Assembly (NCBI GenBank): GCA_015143295.1
Contig: CM026551.1
Coordinates: forward strand, 47,604,034-47,668,033
Reading direction: 5' to 3'
DNA: 64,000 nt
Source of the DNA: Tetracentron sinense
Lineage: Eukaryota; Streptophyta; Magnoliopsida; Trochodendrales; Trochodendraceae
Shown here in pieces: positions 44,561-56,456 of this stretch (position 1 is the first letter of the stretch; every line of letters starts with the position of its first letter). The notes under the pieces are model-generated. The model ran no database searches. It was given only the letters and a program-made list of their open reading frames with translations, and had not been told where the DNA came from. The position numbers and the translations under genes are program-made.

Positions 44561-46823
44561 TGGATGAGATAATGATGGGAGAGGGTTGGCTAAAGATGAC
44601 AGGCTGTTGTCGAACTGGTGGTTGCTGTTTGGATACGGTGTTGGAGATAGGGGAGACTTGACTCTTGTTCAAATGAGCTTGAAATTGGGCTTGAGATGGA
44701 GACGGGCCAACATTGCATCCTTCCATGTCTATGACATTGATTGCCCGAGAGGTAGTTGTGATGTCCTCATCATACATCGAGGGCGAATTTTGACTCTGAT
44801 TTATGCATTGTTGCTCTTGTTGAGACATTTCCACTTGAATGGGTTGCATATATCCTTCTGATAGTTGAGGCTGAGAGTGCACCTGAAACGGTTGAAAGTT
44901 CCCCTCATATGCTTTTGTTGGGCAGAGTTTTCACCGCCATGATAGTACATTACATTCTGAAAAGTGGTATAATCCATGATTCTCCCAGTCCTGACCCCTT
45001 CATCAATGTCATCCCCATACCGGACAATAGTTGCGAAGCTCGACTTTGTTTGTGTCACTAGGCGCTCGTAATACGGGGCCTTCAACGTTGAAATGAAAGT
45101 ACTGACCATCTCCTCTTCCATCATGGGAGGCCTGACCTTGGCGGCTGTATCGCGCCACCGGTATGCATGTTCCCTGAATGATTCTGATGCCTTTCTCTCC
45201 ATTTTGAGGAGATCTAACCGGGTGGGAGTTACCTCCATATTGTACCGATATCGAGCCACAAACATTTCTGCTAGGTCCATCCAGCACTTGATTCTGGAGT
45301 GATCAAGTTCTGCAAACCATTGAAGAGCTCCTCCTGACAGACTCATTTGAAAAAGCTGCAACATCAGCTGCTCATTCTTCCCGTATATCCCCAGAGTACC
45401 TCCATAGAGTTTTAAATGTGCCACAGGACAGCTTTGGCCACTATACTTGTTGAACTTGGGAATCTCAAAATTTGGCGGGAGACTTGATACGGAATAAGGG
45501 CAGAGATCATCAATACCAATCTTAGAAAAGGGGTCGGAGCTTTTGACTGATCTCAGATCTTTTGCAAGCTTTTCTACTTGTGTGGCTAGCGTACTCTTGG
45601 GTCTCTCATGACGCCATTCTTCTTTCTTTTGAAGGTAGACTGGATTTTTTTGATCCCCATGTGGTGGATATGGCGGCGGAGCATCTATCCGCGTCTGCTT
45701 TGAAGAATTTGGGGGAGGTACATCAGATGTTCCAGGGATCTTCGGACCCTTGTTCCGGTCATATCGAGCCAAGACCCTTTCCATCATTAGTGTCAAGTTC
45801 TGAAGGTTGCCTTTTAACTCGGCCAAACTAGCTTCGGTTTCTTGCCTAAATTTTGCTCGGGCGGAGCCATTGCCTTCTTCCATCCCGAGTATGCTTTGTC
45901 TAGACCTCAGTGAATAGGGAGGCTCCTGATAAGCTGAGTCAATGCAGACGATACTTCCTTCCCTGGAGCTTTTAAGAATAACTTGAAAACCAAAATGATC
46001 AAATATGGAAAAAATCTCTGAAGATGGATACTTCTGTTGGTGGGAAACTTTCCTCTAGCTAAAATTTTGATTCGATTCGAATTTTTTTTCTTTTCCAAAA
46101 CAAGTGAGTCAATGTTGCAAAGGCGGGATAGAGGTTTTTAGCCTCTAACAAGGTTGCCCGTAGGACTTAGGGGATAAAACAATGACTCAATTCTTTTATT
46201 TATAATTATTATTTTTTTCGAGGTCCGAAGCTTTAGCTAAAAAAAAATTACCCACAACTAAGTATCCATCAACAGAGACTTAAAAATCTTGAATCATCAA
46301 CATATAACAAAGCATGAAGATAACAAAAATAGTGAACATGGAATGTTCTAATGCCTGAGCTTTTTGGGTAGTTGCTCTGTAATATCCAGTGCGGATACCA
46401 AAGACTTACGGCACCACTCAGTTGAACATTGTGTAGATGACTATTCTAAACAATTTCATCATTCAATATTATTATCAAAACCATGCAAGTCAATGTGTCC
46501 TCACAAATAATTCTATATGGGGTTCATAAGTTCCTCCTAAAAAGGGTCCCTCAATCTTAGAATATCTACGCACAACCTGTGCACTTCCTTTATTCAAAAC
46601 GATTGAGCTTGGAATGTTTCGTCGCCGTTTCCGGGATGCTATCCACGGTCGTTCAACTACTTAGTTCCAAATATGGGGGTAAGTCCGGTTTCGGACAACC
46701 TGAGGGGAAGTGGATGTCGTGAACAATAGTGCAAAAAAAATAAAGCAGAAGAAAACGACAAATAAAAAAATGAAAAAAATTAATTTAGTAGAGAAAGTTA
46801 AATTGAGGCTCGAATCCTCTAAG

Positions 46824-46841
46824 TCCCCAGCGGAGTCGCCA
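46824..46841 (-). other. Primer-binding site of E4 (tRNA-Arg-like)
   Basis: Minus-strand TGGCGACTCCGCTGGGGA lies two bases inside the 5' LTR. It is complementary to the 3' end expected for a plant tRNA-Arg (..TCCCCAGCGGAGTCG plus CCA). tRNA-Arg priming is known from the Ogre/Tat group of gypsy elements, which would fit. The tRNA match is from memory. Confidence 0.7.
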
Positions 46842-46843
46842 GC

Positions 46844-48127
46844 TGTGCGATAGCCGGCCCAGGTCGATCCCCTCCCCACATCCGTGTTTTTCAACCGATG
46901 TGAAGCCGAGATCTGTTAGAGTCGCCACCAATCAAGATTCTGGGTGTGATTGGTCACCCACAATTAAGAACCCTCGATTAAATAAAAAAAACCGAGAATG
47001 GGTCCGGGGATTCTTTTATGAGTTGGGGAAGGTGTTAGGCACCCCACCTCATCCGTCGAGCGACGGTTACCTCTTAACTTTCTCCATTAAATTAATTCGA
47101 AATTATTTTCTATTTTTCTATTATTATTTCGAGAAAAAACCACCCCTCCTCGACCGAGTTAAGGCGATTTCATCCCTACTTGTTTTCTTTTATTTCGAGA
47201 TTGGAAAGCCACCCCTCCTTGACCGAGTTAGGGTGAGTTTCTCTCTACTTGCACGGCAAAATCCCTTTTCCCTAAATCGGCGAATGGCCACACATCCCTT
47301 CTCAACCGAGTTAAGAGGGGCCCCGCCTACCTTTGGATGGAAAAGAGACGAAACTACTAACAATAATAAAGAAAAGCTTTGAAAGAAGTCGAAGATCTGG
47401 TCTTCCGGCCCTTTCCTTCACCCGGATTTCCTCGTCCGCACAACCTTGAAGAGGGAAATCTCCGAGCTACTCAGAGAAAGTGAGGGAAGAAGAGACTTGG
47501 ACGGGTAGAAACAGAGGATGAGGCTGTGGTATACCTTTTCCCTTTATAGATGCTCCAAGTGGTTGAAGAGAAGAGAATGCTTTGACGAGATCCGAACTCC
47601 CAAGATTTCCCCTCCCAAAGTTGGTGAAGATCCCTCCTAGGTTGATGGCTGGAATTTCAGGGATTCGAGGACTAAGCTAGGCTTTTTCAGAGTTCTCCTA
47701 GGTTTCAAGTTGAAAGCCTAAAGGATTCTCCTCTGGATTTTTCAAGATGAGTTATGGGTTGGAGTAAGGCTCCTTTTATAAGGTGAGAAAAGGGGGTTTT
47801 CACGCTTTCTTTCCGATGTGGGACTAAAAATATAACCCAAAACCCGTTGGCACGCGAAACGAGGTCGCAATTTAGGATTTACTGTACGCCGCGCCTTTCT
47901 AAAGACCGCGGGCCAGATTTGAGGCAAAAATAAGGGGCGCGCCCTTATGAAGGGCGCGGATCAATTTCAAGCTTAAAAAAAAACCTTGCCCTCTTGGGGC
48001 TTGAGCTGGATTGGGTTTGGGCTTTTTGGCTTTGATCCTCAATATTCGGGAGTCCGGATCTCGTCTTCTCTCTCAGTACTTGGCACCACTGGATTTTCTT
48101 AGGTCCATGCAAAATAGGGTGTCTACA
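46844..48127 (-). repeat. E4 right LTR
   Basis: 1284 bp, about 99.6% like the left LTR by eye, followed by CAAGG. Confidence 0.93.
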
Positions 48128-49875
48128 CAAGGGTTTTTGCTTTCAATTAATCTTCTCCTTGCTTAAATTTCTAAAATAACAATAAGGGGTGAGCCAACAC
48201 TCTGTAGAAATAATATTTCTAAAGTTGCATGAGGTTTCAAAACTATATGAGCATACACAGTTTAATAAGTCATTTAAGGATAAGAATATAATTGACAATT
48301 CACATGTTGAAATAAATGAGAAATCCCTTTGAATGATATAAAAATGAGTGCAAGGTTGATTATTATTAATTTCTGAACTATTTTTCATCCACAACCCTCT
48401 CCAAATAGTCCAAGAATGCAAAGTAGTGATATATGGGACCGATTTTCATGCAACTCTCTCAACCCACACAAGTAGGTCCTTCCTGGGGGCTTTAGGGATT
48501 TTCACCCAAGGGAACACAATGCCCTATTTGCTTTTCGGCGTAATGTCAGGACCATCCGGTTATGTGGGAATGGAACCACTCTCACAACCGGTGCCCTCCC
48601 TTATCAAGACGCATTCTAGGGTCTTGTTCAAGAGACCAAACAAGTCCATCATTTTCCATTCCATGAGCTACTGTTATCATAACCAAACCAAGAGTCCAAT
48701 TTTCTTCTCAATAATTAAGGAAATGCATATGTGTGTAGTTGTAATTAATCAAAAGTCCCCAATATGTTTGACGTTCCAAAACTCATACAATAGTGCGTTA
48801 CATGTGAAAACTATCATGGACTATATACAAAGAACTATTCATAATGTTCATTTAATAAATGATGAATAATTCATAGTTCAATGAAAAGCATATAGGAAAA
48901 TCCCATTATAAAGGTAACTCCACAACTAAACATATTTTAACTTCCTTAGAAATGCTCAAAAGTTTATATCAAAACAATAATGGCACCGAACGATCAAATC
49001 ATAGACACTTATTAATAAATTATCAACATGAAACTAAGGAAAAAGAGTCCCTACCTCAACCAAGACAAGTTCAGTGATGATTCCTAAGCGTAGTCAAGCC
49101 AAGGAGTTCAAACTACAACGAAAGTTCTATTAAACAAAAAGGCAAAATCCTTAGAACCCTAGTTTTAAAGTATAATTCGTACTAGTGATTTAGGTAATTA
49201 AATCAAGGTTTTTAGGCACTAAAATTATTCCCAAATGATCTCCAATTGATTCTGGTATTTTACTTCTTTTTTTAAAAAAAAAAAATTGGATTTTTCTCGA
49301 GTAGAGCATGGTGAGCTCACCCCTAACCTCGATAAGAGTGCAGTCCGAACCTAGTCCGGTATTTTGGCCATATCTCCCTCATTTTTCACTCAAATTAAGT
49401 GATTCAAAAGCTATATGAAAGGTTTTTCAAGTTAGAATTTATCCATCCAAGAATCATAAGCAAAATCACAAGATAAGTGGGTCGATTTTTTACTGTAACA
49501 GCATAGCTACCATTAAAGGAGGCCTTCCAAGGAGGCAATATTAGGATTAGAGTTGAGAAAAAAATAGGTATTTATACTTAGGTTTGGGTGACTTAATCTC
49601 AACCATTGATTCTCATTTAATCTTGATCATTCATTCACCATTACAAAGGTGTAGGTGTGCATCATATTATGGTGCACCCGTCAATAACAATTTATCATTT
49701 TAATAAATTTTCCTAACACTTTTTAAGTTCAACAATCTTCCCCCCTAATTTCATGAAATACTTTGCATTTGCCCCAACAATGTCTTACAAAATTAATACC
49801 CAAACATGATTAATTACTAATTAATCTCTTACGTGTATAATTAAACTTAATTAAAATACCAATCGTCACACATTA

Positions 49876-50224
49876 TCCCAACTATTTTTGGTTGGCAACA
49901 CAAATCCTGTTCTACCATTCTATTCAATGAAAAGTAATATTTTTTATTAAAGCGTATTACGAAATTTTTCCTCACTATCCACATCATGTTCCTCTTGACC
50001 TTTCGTCACCCTTTTGTAGATTTCAACTTGCACCAACTCACTCCTCATTGGTGCCTCCATTGGTATTTGTTAAACATGTCCAAAATTATTTCGACTAACT
50101 ATTCCTTTATTACCTATAGATCTGACTCTCAAATTCCTTCAAATGCGCTCTTTTTTATCTCATCTTTCCAACTCTTTTCACTCATCTACCTCAACATTTT
50201 CATCTCGAAGACGCTTATTTTAAA
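49876..50224 (-). mobile_element. RTE-type LINE 3' end, truncated
   Basis: Reversed copy. TATCCCAACTATTTTTGGTT and GGCAACACAAATCCTGTTCT at the left are the LINE 3' terminus. To the right the minus strand recalls the C-terminal part of plant RTE proteins, which ends in a region like RMLRW..H.RKD..EGVA and HVQRRP. The frame is broken by several stops. The solo LTR 38921-49870 inserted just at its terminus. Confidence 0.5.
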
Positions 50225-50450
50225 CGGTGTAGTCAAAGTGTCCAAACGACACCTAGTCGATAGGGGGTTCCCTAGGCGAGGCAATGCCTCGGCGTTGCCT
50301 AGGTGATGCCTAGGCGACCAAAATTTATTTATTTTGTTTATATTATATAATATTATATAAGAATTAAAGAATGTCCGCCTAGATCATGATCTAGGCGATA
50401 GGGGTCCTAGCTAGGCGAGGCGTTGCCTAGGCGACATTTTAACTACACTG
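50225..50450. repeat. hAT-type MITE, CCTAGGCG family, TSD ATTTTAAA
   Basis: 226 bp. Terminal repeats CGGTGTAGTCAAAGTGTC and (complement) CAGTGTAGTTAAAATGTC. Exact 8-bp flanks ATTTTAAA (50217-50224 and 50451-50458). The interior has many GCCTAGGCG units in both orientations. Confidence 0.9.
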
Positions 50451-50551
50451 ATTTTAAATACATTGCTTTTCAAATATCCAATATTTAGTTCCACAAAGTT
50501 AATTGGTTTTATTGACATGTATTCTTAAAATTTGGAAATAAAGTATAAATT

Positions 50552-53500
50552 GTTGAGAATGTTATTTTGTAGTGTGAGGGCATTTATGTCCTCACTTGTG
50601 TTAGCCTCTTTATTTCCCCTTTGTTAGTAACCCACCAGGGGTTGTTGCGGTTGGCTAGCATCCCGGGTTTACTCCCAATGGTTGTGTGATCAACTCCCAC
50701 TCCTCGACTTACTCTGGTGTCCGTAGGGAAAATTCTAAGTGGGTCTGTGCGGACACTCGAAGGGACTATTCCTTGCCTCAAAGGGTTTAGGACACCCTCC
50801 GTTACCAAAAAAAAAGTAGAGAAGGGTTAGTCATTAAGAACTCACTCTCTTCTTTCTCCTTCTCTCATCCAAACCCTAGCTCTTGTGTTTTAACTTGATA
50901 TCAGAGCTCAGACAAAAGATCAATGGACAGCTTTAAATCAAAACCAGCTGACCAAAGGAGAGCCCCTTTTGAAGGTATGATTCAATAGAGCTTTTTTTGG
51001 GTTCTTTGAGCTATGTTCATGAAATTTGGATAAGTATTGAAGGTTTTATGAAGATTTTCAACAAATAAAAATTACGTATGTGAATGCTCTTCGTTTCTCT
51101 GTCAATGAGCTATTTTTTGGTGAAGAAAACAGTCCCCTAGGTTCGTTTTTGTCAATCCCCTATGGAAGTGGTCTCATAATAAACCACTTTGATGTCAAGA
51201 AGTTACGAGTTACGACTGTTTTAGGGGTATATACGCTGCCAGCTTTTCTTTTCTTTTTTGAGGTTTTTGGCCTCTTATCCTTGTGACAAGGATGGTGATG
51301 ATCTGTTTGGGTTAGAACGGCTTAGAGATGGTTGCATTTGACCCCTTAAGTCTGGTTGGAATGAAGATAGATGTTTGTTTGGTGTTTGCCTTGATGAATT
51401 GAAGTGTGTTGAAGTGCTAAGTGCTTGTTTTACACCTAAAAGGTGTTTGTTTATTGGTATAGGAGTGTGTACTCCTTGTGGTATCTGTTTGTTGGTTTTA
51501 TGAAATCTTAAAGAGTGAAGCATGTCGGAAATAAATCATTCCTAAGTAGGACCTTTGAATGGTTCCTCCCCTCTTAGGTCAAGTGGACATAGTGTTGATG
51601 TCCCCAATCAAAAGATTACTATTGTATTGTTCAATGGAGGCAATTACTTGGTATAGTTCCAATCGACCAAGCTATACACATGGTTCAAAATATCAGTATC
51701 GAGTGCTGTATCGGTAAGTCCAAAATAAGATGCATATCGGCGTATTGGACCGAATAGAATGGATACAGTGGAAAAAATCGGATACGCTAAGAAACGCTTG
51801 AATACGCAAGGAAAAACTTGGATATCTTGCATAAAACTTCTTCTAATTCAAATATAAACTAAAAACACACTAAATAAAAATTTTCAACTACATTTATAGC
51901 CATATATATAAGAGTTAAATATTTTATAAGTTAAAAAAAACGTACATGCTAATAAACAGGTATGAAAATTCAATTTATAGTCACTTAGTCAAATATAGGA
52001 AATACAATATAATATTAAAACTTTACATTCAATGAGTTAAATAAGAATGTATTGAATCACAAGCATAAGATTGAATGTAAGTTTTTTTATGTTGAACTGT
52101 AACATTGTTGTTGACTTTTTGACCATGTAGATGAAAACATTTTTAAAGACTAAAATATGAGACTTTTTTTGCCGGACTTTTGAGTTTTGGTAATGTTTTA
52201 ATATAGTAGAATTTATAACATTTTAATATTTGAGAAATACCTTACGATTTGAAAGTTAAAATTTTGGCCTAATCCTAAAAGGCCCTAAAAAGAGAATTTT
52301 GTTGTTGAACTAGAAAGTTGACTTTTTATTCTTTAGGAGTTTGGATCCAAAATAATTTTTAAGTAATTTTACTTCGATGATATTGTATGTGAATAAGTTG
52401 TGCGTATCGGGTATAAGTTGTGCGTGTGCGTATCGGGTCTGTGTTGTGGATCCTAGTGTAAATTGAAGGAGAAACAAATTTTAACTGAAAAATCCCCTGT
52501 TACATCAATGTGCAAGGAAGAATGAGTTATATTACCGAGAAGATTTTCTCTCTTCCCTGGCCCGCTGTTCTTGTCAAGGAATAGAGTTAAGAGCCTATCT
52601 TTTCTCCTGTTGTAGCTAGCTGCTCTAATCTGTCCACTATTCCCGAATATGGAATAGAGTAATGGCAGCCCTATCCTATAGTAGCTCTTTAGTAGCTAAG
52701 AGAGTTAGGAGCTATAGAATGAATTACTTTAGAGTTGAACCTAACCAATATTCCGCTAACTATGAGAAGTGGAGTTCTGAGAATTCCATGGTTATGTTGT
52801 AGCTCCTCTAGAGAGCCATACATCATTTGTGGTTTAATGTTCTTAACATTGCCAAGGGCCTATGAGATACTGTGGAGCAAACATATTCCCAAGTGGGAAT
52901 ACAACACGCAATTATCAGTTGCAGCAAATCATCTACCAGTTACAACAGGGAGAGAAGACCCTTGCTACCTACTTCTCTCATATGAGAATGATGTGGGAAG
53001 ATTTGGATCATTATCAGAATCTTCAACTCTCCAACCCAGATGATGCAGTTAAAGTACAGAGGAAGATGGAGAGGAATTGAATCTTTAAGTTTCGGATTAG
53101 TCTGACTCCTGAGTATGAGCAATCTAGAGTTCAAGTATTAGGCAAAGAGTCACTTCCCTCACTCAATCAAGAGTACTCCTATCTTTAAGTGAAGAAAGTA
53201 GAAGTGCAATGCAATAACCCTCTGCCCATGAGAGGTTTGCTTTGGCCACAATCTGGACTAGTGGTCGTGGTAGAAGCAAGAATATGGCACCAACTATAAA
53301 TGATAAAGACAAGCACAAGTATGAGCATTGTGGTCGTACCCAACATACCAAGGAGACCTGTTGGAGCCTCCATGGTCATCCTCCGAGATCACCTACAATT
53401 GCAGGTAGAGGGGGTCGCTCTGGATATCGTTTTGGAGGCGTGAGAGGTTCATTTGCCCACTTGACTAACTCAATTGATTCCACGTCATCTGATCCCTCCT

Positions 53501-54240
53501 TTATTGTTCCTACTCATCCTGCACCAACGGACAGTTCTGGACTATCCCAAGAGGAGGTTGAGGACTTTCGACACTTCATGTCTCTGTTAGAGACTCCCTC
53601 TATAGCTGCTTCCTCGTTTGCTCACTCGAGTACGTCAACTTTTGCACACAGTGCCTCTTTCTACTACCAGTCACTCTTGGATCATTGATTCAGGATCTAC
53701 TGATCACATGGCGAGTGTGTCATCCCTCTTCTCCTCTTATCATATTTATTCCAGAAAAGATAGAGTTAAAGTTGCCAATAGTAACTTTTCTTCTATATCG
53801 GGGAAGGATGGTGTTGTTGCTACCTCTTCTATGCCCCTTGCATCTATTTTACATGTTTCAAACTTCACAACTATTCTTATGTTTGTGAGTAGTATCACCA
53901 AATCTTTGATCTGCACTGTTACATTCTTTCCGATTGATTGTCTCTTTTAAGATCTGATGACTACGAAGACTATTGGGGCAGTGGACGTGAGGAGGCTTAC
54001 ACCTGCTGGATTATTCACCGCGGTTGTCTCATCAGTCTTGTTTTGGAAATACCTGTCATGCTACTGATATGATGCAGTGGCATCAACGATTGAGCCACCC
54101 TTCTTTTTTGTTATTAAAGAAAACGTCCCCTCATTTTTTATCTTCTTCTCATCTAAATTGCATTTTGAACCCTGTGAACTTGCAAAATATTGCAGATCTT
54201 CATACTCATTTCAAGGAAATCAAAGCAATTCCTTTTTTTA
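50552..54240 (+). mobile_element. Ty1/copia retrotransposon fossil (second copy)
   Basis: Parts: a probable LTR (about 50552-50892), primer-site-like TTGATATCAGAGC (about 50898), gag-like region (about 52.78-53.2 kb) with a CCHC-like knuckle (about 53.32-53.37 kb), protease region (about 53.68-53.95 kb) and the start of the pre-integrase region (about 54.07-54.2 kb). Integrase, reverse transcriptase and the 3' LTR are missing. It is broken in many places. About 1 kb of AT-rich foreign sequence with TATCGG repeats (about 51.65-52.44 kb) separates leader and gag. Confidence 0.75.
50625..50815 (+). mobile_element. tRNA-derived SINE candidate
   Basis: A compact 190-bp unit within the copia LTR. 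It has a box A-like GGTTGGCTAGCATCCC (about 50650), a box B-like GTGATCAACTC (about 50687) and a 3' end GTTACC followed by an A run (50806-50815). These are the signs of a plant tRNA-derived SINE. No clear target duplication was found. Confidence 0.5.
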
Positions 54241-54837
54241 TATAGTTCTATTTGATGTCTAGGTTCCATCTCCCACTAAAACCTTCGAACTTAAATGTAT
54301 CTACATACGCTTTTCCCACCATTTATGATAACCACATTGCTTACCAACCCCTAATTTGACATCCAAATTTATTCTTAACAACCCATATCCAAAGCCCCTC
54401 TTCTCTTCACGTTGAATCTCAATAATCACTTAACTAGCACAACTTTGTTCAACATTCCAATATTTCTAATTCCCAAAACTTCATCACACCTTCTAGAAGG
54501 CACAACGTTGTCCACGCTACTAATTATATTATATTTGTTAACCCTTTTTTATGTAGGACAATCCCAAAGCAATAACATAATTAACAGGAAATAAGATAAG
54601 GTTTGAGGTTAAGTCAATAGATAATTAAAATTAGGTTATATTAGTAAATCTTTACTAATATAAAGAGGATGCCACTGTTCAAAATGTTGATTGAATCTTT
54701 TGTAATTCCAAAACTACCCTTTGGTCTTATCTCATCTTCTTCTCTTCTTATCTTATATCTTATGAGAATTCTCCCCTTAAAAACTACCCTTATCATAATC
54801 ATTATATAAGACAAAATTGAATGTGTTGGTTGGTTCC
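54241..54837. other. AT-rich spacer
   Basis: No gene is supported. Short ORFs are low-complexity. It may contain LINE-like scraps. Confidence 0.35.
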
Positions 54838-54845
54838 CATACTAC

Positions 54846-55434
54846 CAGGGGTGGAGCTAGATTTTTTCATTGGGGGTCCCAAAATACATGTAAAAAAAAC
54901 TAATGGATTTAAGGGTATGGACTTTGGGGGTTCGGGGGCATAGCTCCCAAGAAAAAAAAATTGGGTTTTTTTTTTTTGAGATTCTTTTTCCCAGTTTTGC
55001 CCTTGAGGTTGCCACGTGTCCTTATTGATACCCCTTAATTGTGATTAAGATTCACCCACCTATCCTTGGTTTTAAAAAAAATATCAATTTTTTTTTAACC
55101 CTAGTTAAAATTCATTAACTCTTAAGGTTCAAAAGAAATCAATATTTTTTTCTAGAACCAATGATTAGTATTTGAACCCTAATAGTGGGTGAATTTTAAC
55201 CATAGTTAAGGGGTGTCAATAGGGATGTGGTGACCTCAAGGACATAACCGGACTCCATTGGGGGGCCCACCATATATATGACAAAAAAATTGGGGGGCCA
55301 CTATAAATATAAGACAAAATTTGGGGGGGCCAATTATACAAAAAAAATTGAGGGGCCCACTATTCCATACTACCCCCAATAAGGATTTCCAAATATTTTG
55401 GGGGGCCATGGCTTGCCCCCTGGCTCCACCCCTG
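54846..55434. repeat. hAT-type MITE with TSD CATACTAC
   Basis: 589 bp. Ends CAGGGGTGGAGCTAG and (complement) CAGGGGTGGAGCCAG. Exact 8-bp flanks CATACTAC (54838-54845 and 55435-55442). A second foldback element (about 54995-55256) is nested inside, and GGGGGGCC-rich strings fill the remainder. Confidence 0.93.
54995..55256. repeat. TTAACC palindromic-family MITE, nested
   Basis: Arms GCCCTTGAGGTTGCCACGTG and (inverted) CCACATCCC..CAAGG, with inner TTAATTGTGATTAAG and AACCATAGTTAAGG. It is the same family as 232-617 and 55845-56456, inserted in the hAT-type MITE. Confidence 0.7.
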
Positions 55435-55454
55435 CATACTACCCCTTATAGTTC

Positions 55455-55766
55455 AAAACTCAGCGAGTCACCCGAGTAACTCGACTCGTCTGAATTTCGA
55501 GTCGAGTCACCTCAAAACTCGAAGGAGACACTATTTTGCCGAGTTACTTGGGTGACTCGGTCAAGTCAAGCCGAGTTTTTCAACTCACCAGACTAGGTCG
55601 AGTCACATAAGGGTATTTTTAAGGCTGTAACAACTAACACCAGAGTACTTTGAGTTCTTTTAACCCAAGTTTTTCAAGTTATTACATATATATTTCGAAT
55701 TGGACCGAGTCGAGTTTTTTTCGAGTTACTCGACTTGGCTATCTTTCGAGTCGAGTCGAGTTTTAG
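55455..55766. repeat. GACTCG-rich repeat
   Basis: Dense GAGTCGAGTC and CTCGACTCG strings in both orientations, enclosing a short AT-rich centre. It resembles the TAGGGGTGT group of MITEs in style but not in sequence. Borders are uncertain. Confidence 0.5.
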
Positions 55767-55844
55767 GGTATTTGTATTATGCTACCCCTCACTCATCTAT
55801 CTATTAGGCTTGAAATTCTCTACCGTTAAAACGGGACTCCTTGG

Positions 55845-56456
55845 AGTCGGTTACGCCACTGAGATCGCCATGTGTCCCTTTTAACACTCTTTAACTATGG
55901 TTAAGATTCACCAACCCTTAAGATTCACCCACTTATCCTTGGATTTTAGAAAGAAAAAAAATTGAAAAAAAATTTAACCCTAGGAACTAGTGAATTTTAA
56001 CTAGGGTTTAAAAAAAATTATATTTTTTATCTAAAAACCAAGGATAGGTGGGTGAACTCTAAGGGTAGATGAATCTTAACCATAGTTAAGGGGTTTCAAA
56101 AGAGACTCATGGCAACCTGAAGGACGTAACAGGACTCCAACTGTGGTTAAGATTCACCCACCCCTAGGGTTCACCTACTTATTCTTGGTTTTAGAAAAAA
56201 CTATTAATTTTTTTTTAACCAGCCAACAGTGGTTAAGATTCATCTAACCCTAGAGTTCACCCACTTATCCTTGGTTTTTAGAAAGAAAAAAAATTAAAAC
56301 CCTGGTTAAAATTCACTAACTCCTAGGGTTAAATTTTTTTATTTTTTATTTCTAAAAACCAAGATAAGTGGGTGAACCCTAGGGGTGGGTGAATCTTAAT
56401 CACGGTTAAGGAGTGTTAAAAGGGATACATGGCTACCTTAGTGGCGTAACCGGACT
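55845..56456. repeat. Composite TTAACC palindromic MITE
   Basis: Outer arms AGTCGGTTACGCCACTGAGA and (complement of right end) AGTCCGGTTACGCCACTAAG, each followed by CATGT(G/A)TCCC TTTTAACACTC. The inside contains two to three copies of the GGTTAAGATTCACCCACC module in alternating orientation, suggesting self-insertion. Confidence 0.75.

Larger units (their letters stand above)
39330..48127 (-). mobile_element. Young, internally deleted Ty3/gypsy-type element (E4)
   Basis: 8798 bp, with equal-length 1284-bp LTRs (39330-40613 and 46844-48127) and an exact TSD CAAGG (39325-39329, 48128-48132). Minus-strand order: LTR, primer site 46841-46824, leader, gag-like region (about 44.1-45.9 kb), a short integrase-like scrap (about 43.0-43.4 kb), noncoding tail with stem-loops, polypurine tract AAAGAGGGGCAGC, LTR. 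Reverse transcriptase is not recognisable, so it is non-autonomous and broken in a few places. By eye the LTRs differ at about five positions (about 0.4%), pointing to insertion within the last few hundred thousand years. E1 is its older relative. Confidence 0.9.
38921..49870 (-). mobile_element. Gypsy-type solo LTR split by element E4
   Basis: Made of 38921-39329 and 48128-49870, about 2.1 kb in total. It begins TGTCACGACC and ends CGTCACA. Flanks CATTA (38916-38920 and 49871-49875) are an exact target duplication spanning the nested insertion. It contains GGGGTGAGCCAACACTC, a block common in Ty3/gypsy LTRs. No internal genes remain, so it is a solo LTR. Assignment to the Del/Tekay type is inference. 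Confidence 0.8.

Noticed and set aside
53242-53688. 148-codon ORF with a Cys-His knuckle as a host zinc-finger gene
   Set aside because: Its neighbours and motifs are those of a copia gag and protease region, so it is part of the fossil at 50552-54240.
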